Positions 52,593-60,733 of a stretch of DNA of 64,000 nt are shown piece after piece. The stretch's first letter is position 1, and every line of letters begins with the position of its first letter. The stretch is taken from positions 1-64,000 of the forward strand of contig NZ_BILZ01000021.1 in the NCBI RefSeq assembly GCF_004000825.1, given 5' to 3'. A model generated the notes under the pieces. It did no database searches. It was not told the origin of the DNA and worked only from the letters and a program-made list of their open reading frames with translations. The DNA comes from Paenibacillus kobensis NBRC 15729. Its GTDB lineage: Bacteria > Bacillota > Bacilli > Paenibacillales > Paenibacillaceae. Made by a program: the position numbers and the translations under genes.

Positions 52593-53879
52593 CTAACTAC
52601 TGACTCGATGATATAGTTTCAATAAACTATGTTTCTCGTTATCCCAATTGTAGCGGTCTCTTGCAACCAAACAGTTCGCCTTCATCCGTGCATAATGATC
52701 CGGATTGTTCAATAAATAATTAACACCTTCTGCGATTGATCGCGGATCATGAGAATCGACACAAACACCGATATCCTCATTCTCTACAACCCTCTGAATC
52801 TCTGGGAAGCTGCAAGCAACTACCGGAACTGAACTCATCATATATTCGAACAGCTTGTTGGAGGAGGCCGAGTAATGATTGAAGCACACGTTGTTCAAAA
52901 TCTGAAATCCTAGGTAAGCGTTCTTCGTATAGTGAAGCAGTTGCTCCATCGGCACCTTTGGCATGAACTTAACGCGATGCTCAAGTCCAAGCTCCTGCAC
53001 TCTCTGCTGCAGTTCAGGCTTGATTCGACCATCCCCGATAAATACAACGATTCCTCGTTCAAACATCGGCACCGCTTCAACCAACTTATCTAGACCTCGG
53101 CCCATCTGAACTCCGCCTTGATAGAGAAGAATCGGCTCCTCACGCGGGATATCCAGCATCGCGTACAGATCAATCGCATCGCTTTCCTCCGGCTTCATAG
53201 GCACGGGGTAGTTGTGTACGACCTCTGGATAAAACCCGTACCGCTCTTCGCTGTACGCTGCCCGGGTATGGTTCTCCATAATCATGACATCAACCCGTTT
53301 GACGAAGAACCGCTCCATTATGCCGTAGATCGGATTGTTATAACCTGTACGGCTCGTCTGAACCTCGTGAGAGTCGTATACAAGCTTGCGACGACGAAAG
53401 ATTCTGGCGCAGAGATAGCCTTGCGGCAGCGTATTTAAATCATTGGAATGGTAGATGTCATATGTCGATGCCATTCCCGCCCTTACCATCCGCAGAATGA
53501 TACAAGCACGCAAGTATATCGTTTGTATTTGCCTTAGGAATATAATAAATGTCGCGACGAGCAACGGAATCATCACCACCGGAACGAACCACAACCCGAG
53601 AAGTGTCATCACGATTGCAAGGGCCATTGCCCAACGATTATTAATCAGTGCATCCTTGAGCTTAACAACACTGCCGAGCAGACTTGATTCATTCGACACT
53701 CGAATAACCCGAAAGCCTTCAGGACGTTGTTCGAGACGCGGCATGGATGAATCTCTTCCATCATGAATACATATCAAATCTACTTCATAACCATCTTGTG
53801 CCAATGAACTGCACTCACGCAGCACCCGGGCATCATTTGTAAAGTGGTTCCAGACGAACATGCCGATTTTCTTTGCCAT
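52593..53879 (-). CDS. Glycosyltransferase family 4 with internal membrane segment
   Basis: GT-B enzyme of 428 residues; the start is the ATG at 53877-53879, inside the end of the upstream GT4 gene (47-base overlap), with GGAGAAGG just before it. N-terminal IGMFVWNHFTNDARVLRECS. A hydrophobic stretch of about 32 residues (84-115, MALAIVMTLLGLWFVPVVMI...) interrupts the N-terminal Rossmann domain and probably forms a membrane hairpin. The donor domain has LYQGGVQMGRGLDKLVEAV and NKLFEYMMSSVPVVACSFPE. Substrate unknown. Confidence 0.9.
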   Translation of the reverse strand: MAKKIGMFVWNHFTNDARVLRECSSLAQDGYEVDLICIHDGRDSSMPRLEQRPEGFRVIRVSNESSLLGSVVKLKDALINNRWAMALAIVMTLLGLWFVPVVMIPLLVATFIIFLRQIQTIYLRACIILRMVRAGMASTYDIYHSNDLNTLPQGYLCARIFRRRKLVYDSHEVQTSRTGYNNPIYGIMERFFVKRVDVMIMENHTRAAYSEERYGFYPEVVHNYPVPMKPEESDAIDLYAMLDIPREEPILLYQGGVQMGRGLDKLVEAVPMFERGIVVFIGDGRIKPELQQRVQELGLEHRVKFMPKVPMEQLLHYTKNAYLGFQILNNVCFNHYSASSNKLFEYMMSSVPVVACSFPEIQRVVENEDIGVCVDSHDPRSIAEGVNYLLNNPDHYARMKANCLVARDRYNWDNEKHSLLKLYHRVSS

Positions 53880-55080
53880 ATTCCTTCTCCAATATTTCAG
53901 CCAATACGGCGATGTTTTCTTTCCACCGATAATTATTGCGGGCAAAATGGTATCCGTTATTCCCCATATCCGCTCTCAACCTACTATCCGACGCTAACTT
54001 CACAATGTACTCATATAACTCGTCTGTATCTCGGTTTATCGAGGCAAAACCGGACTCCGACCTCTCGAGCACCGTTGCAGCATATCCCGATACGGAACCG
54101 ACGATCGGTTTACCCATGCACATGTAATCGATCATTTTGCCTGGCAAAACCGTATCGAACACCGGCTGTTTCACTAAGCTGACGAATGCTATATCTGCAT
54201 CCCGGACGGCGTTTGTAGCCTCCATCCGGTTATCAGCTTTAAGGAGCGTTACATTGGTCAGACCAAGCTCTTGAATACGCTGCTTTAGTCCCTTTCTTCT
54301 GTAGCCGTATCCGATAATCTTAAAACGAATATCTTCCCGATCCTTCAATCGCTCTGCGATTCGAATTAACGGCTCCAGGTCCTGTGCCAGCCCAATATTG
54401 CCCGTATAAATAACAACGATAGGATCCCCCGGTTGCCGTTCAGCCTTAACGGGCGGCAGCAGTTCCTTCTCCGTTAAGGAGTTCGGCATAAATCGAATGC
54501 GGTCGCTCGGAATGCCCTTCGATTTAATATGCGGCATAAAGCCTTCGCTGTTGATGATAATATTCTCGGCTTCCACATAAAGCTTGTTTTCTAACATTCT
54601 TGCCATCGCAATAATCGGCTTGTACGTAAACACGCCAACACCAAGCAGAGATTCAGGCCACAGATCCCTTACATCCAGAATAAGCGGACAACCTAGTCTG
54701 CGCTTTGCAATTAGGCCCGTTAATCCGATAAAGATCGCAGGCGTCGTCGCAATAATGTAGTCATAGTGATCACTCATCCGATAGATCGTACGAAGGAATT
54801 TATAGGTCATTTCACCATATAGGAGCAACCGCTTCATAATGTTCGAGCTGTAACGGCGGGTCCGCGTCCGAATCCGAATGACGTCCTTCTCCAGTTGGCT
54901 GTCTTGCCAAAAGCGCTCGTCCTTGTACAAATTCCGGTTCGGATAGCTTGGCTCCGACGTGAGAACAGTTACTTGGTGACCGCGCGCCGTCAGCTCCACA
55001 TACATATTTTTGATCCGGTTAGCAGCACTTCCGATCTCGGGGTAGTAGTTTTGGGATATGATTAGTACTTTTTTAGACAT
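53833..55080 (-). CDS. Glycosyltransferase family 4 (WbuB-like)
   Basis: GT-B enzyme of 415 residues, starting KKVLIISQNYYPEIGSAANR, the start typical of WbuB-like transferases. Donor-site blocks VIYTGNIGLAQDLEPLIRIA and LPGKMIDYMCMGKPIVGSVS are present. WbuB-type enzymes often transfer N-acetyl-fucosamine or related sugars, but the sugar here cannot be read from sequence. It lies between galU and another GT4. Confidence 0.92.
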   Translation of the reverse strand: MSKKVLIISQNYYPEIGSAANRIKNMYVELTARGHQVTVLTSEPSYPNRNLYKDERFWQDSQLEKDVIRIRTRTRRYSSNIMKRLLLYGEMTYKFLRTIYRMSDHYDYIIATTPAIFIGLTGLIAKRRLGCPLILDVRDLWPESLLGVGVFTYKPIIAMARMLENKLYVEAENIIINSEGFMPHIKSKGIPSDRIRFMPNSLTEKELLPPVKAERQPGDPIVVIYTGNIGLAQDLEPLIRIAERLKDREDIRFKIIGYGYRRKGLKQRIQELGLTNVTLLKADNRMEATNAVRDADIAFVSLVKQPVFDTVLPGKMIDYMCMGKPIVGSVSGYAATVLERSESGFASINRDTDELYEYIVKLASDSRLRADMGNNGYHFARNNYRWKENIAVLAEILEKEYGKENRHVRLEPLYK

Positions 55081-55133
55081 GAATTCCTCACTACTCCTTC
55101 CGTATCGTATTCGCCGTTCCGATTGGTATGGTC

Positions 55134-56027
55134 TTATTCCCCTTGGGCGGCTGCCGCTGATTCTCTCGCCAGAATCAATTCCAACTCTTTAAGCAGATCA
55201 GAGCGCAGCTCCGGATTGAACAAGCCGAACTCAAGGTTGGTCAAAATAAATCCTAGCTTCTCGCCGACATCATAACGTTCACCATCGAATTCGTAAGCTT
55301 GAACACCCTGTTTTTCATTCAGCTTCTGAATTGCATCCGTTAATTGAATCTCTCCGCCGGCACCCTCTTCCTGCATTTCCAAAAAGGCGAAGATTTCAGG
55401 CGTTAATACATAGCGGCCCATGATGGCCAGATTAGAAGGAGCCGTTCCAGCCGCAGGTTTTTCCACAAACCGTTTGACTTCCCGCAGCTTTCCGTCATTA
55501 TTCACCGGATCGATAATGCCGTAACGGTTCGTCTCCGAATCCGCAACCGACTTGACTCCGATCACTGACTGACCCGTTTCCTCGTATTGCTCGATGAGTT
55601 GCTTGGTACACGGCGTCTCGGACACGACTACGTCGTCACCGAGCAGTACTGCAAAAGGCTCATTGCCAATAAAATTGCGGGCACACCATACGGCATGTCC
55701 CAGGCCCTTCGCTTCCTTCTGCCTTATATAATGGATATCGACGCGCGAAGACTTCTCTACTTCGTCAAGCAGGCCGAATTTCCCCTTCTCCTTAAGAATC
55801 GTTTCAAGTTCGAACGATTTGTCGAAATGATCTTCTATTGCACGTTTTCCTTTGCCCGTTACTATGATAATATCTTCGATACCAGAGGCAATAGCCTCCT
55901 CAACGATATATTGGATGGTTGGTTTATCGACAATCGGCAACATTTCTTTCGGCATTGCCTTCGTCGCAGGGAGAAATCTCGTTCCCAGCCCTGCAGCCGG
56001 AATAATAGCTTTTCTTACTTTATTCAT
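55134..56027 (-). CDS. galU: UTP-glucose-1-phosphate uridylyltransferase
   Basis: Makes UDP-glucose, 297 residues. N-terminal [20 protein letters not shown] is the nucleotide-binding signature, followed by [17 protein letters not shown] and the Lys in [12 protein letters not shown]-glucose is the precursor for the Ugd dehydrogenase and priming transferases in this window. It is the first gene of the teichoic-acid-like run, preceded by a 5' region with strong hairpins (56179-56245). In Bacillus the gene is gtaB. Confidence 0.95.
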   Translation of the reverse strand: MNKVRKAIIPAAGLGTRFLPATKAMPKEMLPIVDKPTIQYIVEEAIASGIEDIIIVTGKGKRAIEDHFDKSFELETILKEKGKFGLLDEVEKSSRVDIHYIRQKEAKGLGHAVWCARNFIGNEPFAVLLGDDVVVSETPCTKQLIEQYEETGQSVIGVKSVADSETNRYGIIDPVNNDGKLREVKRFVEKPAAGTAPSNLAIMGRYVLTPEIFAFLEMQEEGAGGEIQLTDAIQKLNEKQGVQAYEFDGERYDVGEKLGFILTNLEFGLFNPELRSDLLKELELILARESAAAAQGE

Positions 56028-56178
56028 CGCTGAATCGGTCCCTTCATCCTAGGTTAAAAACCGGGCTATGCGAATTAGTCTATTTAGATAACACGAATAG
56101 CACGAATTTCAACTTCTCGCGTTATTGCTAATGGGGCATTTAACCCAGCCTCACATCACACCAACGACGCTTAACGTC

Positions 56179-56245
56179 TAAGGTCATCCGACCCACAGCG
56201 TGACCGAGTGCCTCCAGTGATAGAGGTGCAGGAGGCATTACCTTA
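56179..56245 (-). ncRNA. Candidate structured leader upstream of galU
   Basis: On the minus strand TAAGGT (56245-56240) can pair with ACCTTA (56184-56179), enclosing a perfect TGCCTCC/GGAGGCA hairpin. A GGTCA/TGACC hairpin (56205-56182) competes for the 3' side of the outer stem. This gives two mutually exclusive folds about 150 bases before galU. No known riboswitch consensus was recognised; it may be a leader element or a small RNA on either strand. Confidence 0.35.
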
Positions 56246-56261
56246 ACTTCTAGAAAAACAA

Positions 56262-56291
56262 TAGAAAAGATCGGCCAAGCATGCACCGATC
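56262..56291 (-). terminator. Intrinsic terminator of the membrane-anchored protein gene
   Basis: GATCGG/CCGATC stem with an 11-base partly self-complementary loop, followed by TTTTCTATTGTTTTTC on the minus strand. Confidence 0.7.
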
Positions 56292-56312
56292 ATGGTTCAC
56301 AATCGCATTGCG

Positions 56313-57011
56313 TTAGCTTTGCGCGCTTTCTTGTTCTTCCTTCTGACGCCGTTCTTCTTGTTTCACAATTTCATCATAAGACTTGCCTTCGCTCGCACCG
56401 TACTTTTTCGCGATTTGCGACAACTCGTTATAGTCTTCCGGTGCTACCTTCTCCATTAGGATCTTGCGTGCAGCACGTTTCTTCTCAACGGTCATTCCGC
56501 CGCTCGCCAGGCTCTGCAGTTCCTTTATATCAGACAAACTTAGCGAACCAAGTATAATCGTGGTCACTTTTGCCTTCTCACCGACTGTAACCTTATCTTT
56601 GATGTTCAGCATTTTATCTGCATTAACATTCGGGGTATAGCTATTATCCGATGCATCAGAACTGCCCGCTTGCTGCTGATCGGATTGACCGCCGCCGCCA
56701 GCTGCTGCCCCCTCTTTGGAGTCTCCTGCTGCTTGCTCATCTGCCGGCTGACCCTCGTTCGACTCAGCGCTTTGACCATTGCTGGACGAGCCCTCCGCCT
56801 GAGTCTGACCTGCTCCGTTATTAGCATCCGCCGTTCCGTTATCCGAGGTTTCCAAATCGGCAGCAACGGATTGTTCCAGATCCGCAACTAAGCTTTCCGA
56901 CATGGAATTCAAAAACTTATTTATCATGTAATTCGCGGTGAGCGCTCCACTAATGCCAAGAATAACAACGATTGAAACGCACCAAATCACAATTTTTTTC
57001 CATCTTTTCAT
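56313..57011 (-). CDS. Membrane-anchored protein with long disordered linker, function unknown
   Basis: A 232-residue protein. An N-terminal membrane anchor (about 6-26, KIVIWCVSIVVILGISGALT) is followed by a Ser/Gly/Gln/Asp/Glu-rich low-complexity linker (about 50-130). A helical C-terminal domain (about 132-232) contains LGSLSLSDIKELQSLASGGM and EDYNELSQIAKKYG. GAGG sits 8 bases before the ATG. I do not recognise the C-terminal domain. It lies between galU and an SLH protein gene on the same strand and has its own terminator. Confidence 0.7.
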   Translation of the reverse strand: MKRWKKIVIWCVSIVVILGISGALTANYMINKFLNSMSESLVADLEQSVAADLETSDNGTADANNGAGQTQAEGSSSNGQSAESNEGQPADEQAAGDSKEGAAAGGGGQSDQQQAGSSDASDNSYTPNVNADKMLNIKDKVTVGEKAKVTTIILGSLSLSDIKELQSLASGGMTVEKKRAARKILMEKVAPEDYNELSQIAKKYGASEGKSYDEIVKQEERRQKEEQESAQS

Positions 57012-57185
57012 TCAGCATGCCTCGTTCCTATTGAATTGCAACCAGCCTATATAACAACTCGAACCTTGCCTAGCCTGTTAACTACAGAAGCGGCGACGAG
57101 TGCATTTTCCCATTTTAATAGAGCCAATACGACATTATTAGACGCAATTATATGCAAATAATTACAAATTTCTACATCATTTCTG

Positions 57186-57223
57186 AAAAAAGTCTTCCTC
57201 TCATTGCATATGAGAGGAAGACT
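57186..57223 (-). terminator. Intrinsic terminator of the SLH surface protein gene
   Basis: Perfect 14-bp stem AGTCTTCCTCTCAT/ATGAGAGGAAGACT with a 5-base loop, then TTTTTTC on the minus strand. Confidence 0.93.
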
Positions 57224-57246
57224 AATCAAGTTACATTGCCTTGCTC

Positions 57247-59367
57247 TTACTTCTTGAAGTTGATTGCACGATACAGAATAACAGCTGCTTCAGCGCGGTT
57301 AGCTTTTGCGTTAGGCGCAAATTTGCCGTTGTTGCCGATGATCAGGCCGTTCTCAGCAGCGAATGCTACGCCTGCTTTGAGCGACGAGCTGATCGTGCTT
57401 GCATCGGAGAAGCCTTTCAGTGCAGCAGCCTCATCCTTAACAGCTGCAGCGCCTTGCGTCGTTTGCAGAGCACGCGAGATCATCGTAGCCATTTCAGCAC
57501 GCGTAATCGTTGCATTTGGTGCGAACGTCGTTGCCGTACGGCCGTTAATAATGCCGAGCTTCACAGCAGCGCCTACATATGGAGCGTACCAAGAGTCGCT
57601 AGGAACGTCCGTAAAGCTTACTTTGTTGCCTGCGCTCTCAAGGTTGAGTGCGCTGATCAGGATCTTAGCGAACTCAGCGCGAGTGATGTCGCCTTTCGGT
57701 ACGAACTTGCCTGCCGAACGGCCTTGGATTGCACCCTTAGCAGCAAGAACTTCGATTTGGCGACCAGCCCATGCTTGAACGGCAGCCGTATCGGAGAATT
57801 TCACTTTATTTTCAACGACAACATACGAGGAGAACGTATCACGCGATTCCGTGATCATGCCGTCTGCCACTACGCCGCCTACGAATTGCAGTTTGCCGTT
57901 CACGATTTTTGCAACCGTGAGCAGTTCTTGGTCTACGCCATCTTTTTTGCTGAGCGGAATGCTGATCGAAATCGGGTTAGCGAATTGATCAACCGCTTGA
58001 CCGCCGAGCTTCAGGCTGAAGTCGTATACAGCCGACAACGTTGGGTAGCCCTTAACAGCCGCTTCTTTCGATGCGTCCGATTGGCCAACTTCCAGCTCAA
58101 GGCTCTTCGCATAATCAGCTGCATCAGGAAGCGAGACCACAAGGCCGTCGATACCGAAGCCGATTGTGGAGAAGCTGCCGGATTGCCATTTTTTCATTGC
58201 ACCCTCGGATAATTTAACAATCGCTGCCGATGGCTCAAGAGCACCAAGGTCGATCGTAAACTTCAGGGATGGCAGTGCCGCTGTTACTTTCGCTGCTTTG
58301 AAGAAGTCGCTCAGCTTGTCAAATACCTTTTGCGATTCTTCCAGGTTTTTGTTGATTTCAGTGTTGATTTCAAGAACAGCTTTGCCGTCTACAATTTTAA
58401 CCAGTTTGGAAGCGTCGAACTTGCTCCATTTGTTGATTTCAGCAATCGCGAGCTCAATTGCTTTCTTAACGAGCTCAGCTTTCTCAGCATCCGTTGCGCC
58501 TTCCAGCTTCTTCAACAGATCATTGAATTGTTGGTCGAACGACGAACCTGGATCAACGATAACGCCGCCAATGTTGCCAGGCGTGCTGATGTTAACGAAA
58601 GATTTCAGATATGCCGTACCGATTGCATACAGGGCATCGTTGTAAACAGGAACTGTGATCGCGTTACGGAGATTCACACGTACTTGATCCATTTCAACCG
58701 TCGTAATGCCATAGTAAGCTGCGAACTTGCCGAAAACCGAATCAGTTTTGTTCAGTTCGTCTTGAATAAGCGACGTTACGAATTCATTCAGTTTGTCATT
58801 AGAAGCTTGAATTTCTGCAAGCTGCGTAATCGACAGGTTGTTAATCTTCGTTTTCGCGTTCTCAGCGATAACATTTACGTAATTAACGAAGGAATCCAAC
58901 GAAGTATTCGTCGGGAGCTTTGCTTCAGCAATAAGGGCTGCTGCAAGATTGCGGTAGTCTTGATTAGTACGGACCGATTCAATGAAAGCGCCGTTAGCAT
59001 CAAACTGAGCAGTCAACAAATCCGACACAAGCGCCGAAGCAACACCGCGTTGTTCAGCCGTCAGCGGGTATTTAGCCGAAATGCGATCCGTGATCGGAGC
59101 CACAATCGCTCTCTTTTGTTCCCACGACAAGTTTTTAACTGCCGTGCGAGCCGCTTCTACGTCAGCCAGACCATCTTGGCCCAGGTTGTCGTACACTTTT
59201 TTCAATGAATCCAGAGCTGTTGCCGTGGCAGTCAATTCCGTTGCATATGCGGATTGTACGCCAAACTTCTCAGCCAATCCTTTGCCGCTGAGCGGAATAC
59301 CTGCGAAACTCGTAGCTACGACACTCGCCGCAACCGTGTACTTAACGATTTTGCCTTTGATACTCAC
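57247..59367 (-). CDS. S-layer-homology surface protein (706 aa)
   Basis: Secreted wall-bound protein. The start is taken as the GTG at 59365-59367, with GAGGTGA about 9 bases upstream; another GTG four codons earlier overlaps that ribosome site. A signal peptide (KYTVAASVVATSFAGIPLSG ending near AYA) leads into a helical region (about 45-330) and a beta-rich region (about 370-520). Three C-terminal SLH domains begin KFSDTAAVQAWAGRQIEVLA, SFTDVPSDSWYAPYVGAAVK and GFSDASTISSSLKAGVAFA, with the ITRAEFAKIL/ITRAEMATMI cores. It is probably an S-layer or S-layer-associated protein, held by the secondary polymer made nearby. Codon use looks like a highly expressed gene. Confidence 0.92.
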   Translation of the reverse strand: MSIKGKIVKYTVAASVVATSFAGIPLSGKGLAEKFGVQSAYATELTATATALDSLKKVYDNLGQDGLADVEAARTAVKNLSWEQKRAIVAPITDRISAKYPLTAEQRGVASALVSDLLTAQFDANGAFIESVRTNQDYRNLAAALIAEAKLPTNTSLDSFVNYVNVIAENAKTKINNLSITQLAEIQASNDKLNEFVTSLIQDELNKTDSVFGKFAAYYGITTVEMDQVRVNLRNAITVPVYNDALYAIGTAYLKSFVNISTPGNIGGVIVDPGSSFDQQFNDLLKKLEGATDAEKAELVKKAIELAIAEINKWSKFDASKLVKIVDGKAVLEINTEINKNLEESQKVFDKLSDFFKAAKVTAALPSLKFTIDLGALEPSAAIVKLSEGAMKKWQSGSFSTIGFGIDGLVVSLPDAADYAKSLELEVGQSDASKEAAVKGYPTLSAVYDFSLKLGGQAVDQFANPISISIPLSKKDGVDQELLTVAKIVNGKLQFVGGVVADGMITESRDTFSSYVVVENKVKFSDTAAVQAWAGRQIEVLAAKGAIQGRSAGKFVPKGDITRAEFAKILISALNLESAGNKVSFTDVPSDSWYAPYVGAAVKLGIINGRTATTFAPNATITRAEMATMISRALQTTQGAAAVKDEAAALKGFSDASTISSSLKAGVAFAAENGLIIGNNGKFAPNAKANRAEAAVILYRAINFKK

Positions 59368-59788
59368 TACAACATTCACCTCGTCTTTGCGTCCAAGCCA
59401 ATGTACGCACTATTATGTAGTTCTCAATTATAATGATCTAATAGCAACTCTAGCACTTGAAACTTTTGATAGTCAATGAAAATAAAACACTTGATACAAA
59501 TCGTATTTTCATAAATTTATGATTTTACGACTCTTATTTATATATTACTTCCCTGCAATCTTCACTGGAATTTCGTGATTTTTCGGAGTAAAGTGTACGT
59601 TTCTGCATTTTTCACTCCTTGTCTCGATTTAGAGTTTTATTCGAATAATCATAACCTAAATTTTTCATAAAGTTGTCTTATTTTCATTAATATAGATACA
59701 TTATGTATCACTACTTCACAACCTCTTAATAAACCGCCCACCTCTACTTCAATAGATTCCCGCAACAAAAAACGGCTGCGGCTCTTAT
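59368..59788. other. AT-rich intergenic region before the SLH gene
   Basis: About 420 bases without a gene. It is markedly AT-rich and holds the upstream region of the SLH gene, including the palindrome at 59695-59709 and a TATATT -10-like box (59689-59694 on the minus strand). The end of the convergent terminator of the GT2 gene lies at 59766. Nothing else was recognised. Confidence 0.5.
59695..59709. promoter_or_regulatory. Operator-like palindrome GATACA-N3-TGTATC
   Basis: GATACA-TTA-TGTATC, next to a TATATT box on the minus strand, about 330 bases upstream of the SLH gene start codon. The same core with the same spacing (GATACA-ATA-TGTATC) overlaps the promoter at 24923-24939. Confidence 0.5.
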
Positions 59789-59804
59789 TCAGAGCGCAGC
59801 CGTT
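59766..59804 (-). terminator. Intrinsic terminator overlapping the GT2 stop codon
   Basis: Stem AACGGCTGCG/CGCAGCCGTT (59771-59780 with 59795-59804), followed by TTTTTTGTTG on the minus strand. The 5' arm lies within the last codons of the glycosyltransferase gene and the stop codon falls in the loop. Confidence 0.85.
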
Positions 59805-60733
59805 GTACCATTACGGTCATCAAGCTTTCGGGCACTATCTGGTGCTCCAACTTTGAGCCCTGCCCGCATTCCTAACTTATATCCGATGTACTTGCTCGCG
59901 TTCTCAAGGAAAAGACGAATGAACAGTCCGAACTTGCGTTCCCGGCATATGGCGGCAATCTGAGCACGCAGCATGCCCGCTCCCGCCTTCTCTGCCTTCG
60001 CTCTCACCGCAATCCATGGATGCTGGCCGATCGATACGCCGTTGTCATAAAACCTTCTATACAACTTACGCAGTGTGAAGTTATGCGAGTGAACGACCTT
60101 CGCCTCCGCAACATAAGCAATTAGCCCACCTTGCAGCATGCACCTAGCAGAAAACAACAGATCCTCGTTGAACATGACAGGTTCATCAAATCCGCCCATA
60201 TGGACAAAAGTCTCCCTCCGCATAGCGGAGCAGACATTGGAACAGAAAAAAGCTTTGATGCCCAACCGTTGTACATCCCGTTCCGACTTCAACATCGATT
60301 CCGCAGGATAATTCAACTCCCTGGACGAGCGCTCCAGCAGATTCGCATCCTCGCGGGGCAACTGCCTTGCATAGGCATAGGCAACCTCCTTGGCTGCCAA
60401 TGGCCGGACTAAGGACTCTAACATAAATGAATCGGCGGGCATTGCGTCCTGTGTCATAAAGACTAGTAGATCGCCTGTCGAAGCGTTTGCCGCCCGATTG
60501 CGCGCTCCGCCATGATCGAACTCCGACTGCGGTATCGAGATGACAGCAGCCCCTTCTGCTCGTGCAACGTCTGCCGTTCCATCCGTCGACGAAGAATCAA
60601 TTACGATGATTTCATTCGGAGGTACGCTCTGTCCACGCAAGCTCTTAAGCAACTCGCTGAATTCCGGTCCTGCATTCCAGGTCGGGATTATAACGGACAA
60701 TCGAGCCGTCTCTCCCCGCTCCTCAGTACGCAT
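59789..60733 (-). CDS. Glycosyltransferase family 2 (rhamnosyltransferase-like)
   Basis: GT-A enzyme of 314 residues. SVIIPTWNAGPEFSELLKSL and IIVIDSSSTDGTADVA form the nucleotide-binding start. The metal site is the TQDA variant (LLVFMTQDAMPAD) characteristic of rhamnosyltransferases, followed by NVCSAMRRETFVHMGGFDE. The dTDP-rhamnose genes rfbB and rfbD nearby fit transfer of rhamnose. Its start overlaps the upstream priming transferase gene by 11 bases. Confidence 0.93.
   Translation of the reverse strand: MRTEERGETARLSVIIPTWNAGPEFSELLKSLRGQSVPPNEIIVIDSSSTDGTADVARAEGAAVISIPQSEFDHGGARNRAANASTGDLLVFMTQDAMPADSFMLESLVRPLAAKEVAYAYARQLPREDANLLERSSRELNYPAESMLKSERDVQRLGIKAFFCSNVCSAMRRETFVHMGGFDEPVMFNEDLLFSARCMLQGGLIAYVAEAKVVHSHNFTLRKLYRRFYDNGVSIGQHPWIAVRAKAEKAGAGMLRAQIAAICRERKFGLFIRLFLENASKYIGYKLGMRAGLKVGAPDSARKLDDRNGTTAAL

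Noticed and set aside
56028-56260. Possible cyclic-di-GMP or other known riboswitch upstream of galU
   Set aside because: The conserved core sequences of GEMM-type and other familiar riboswitches were not found; only generic competing hairpins are supported.
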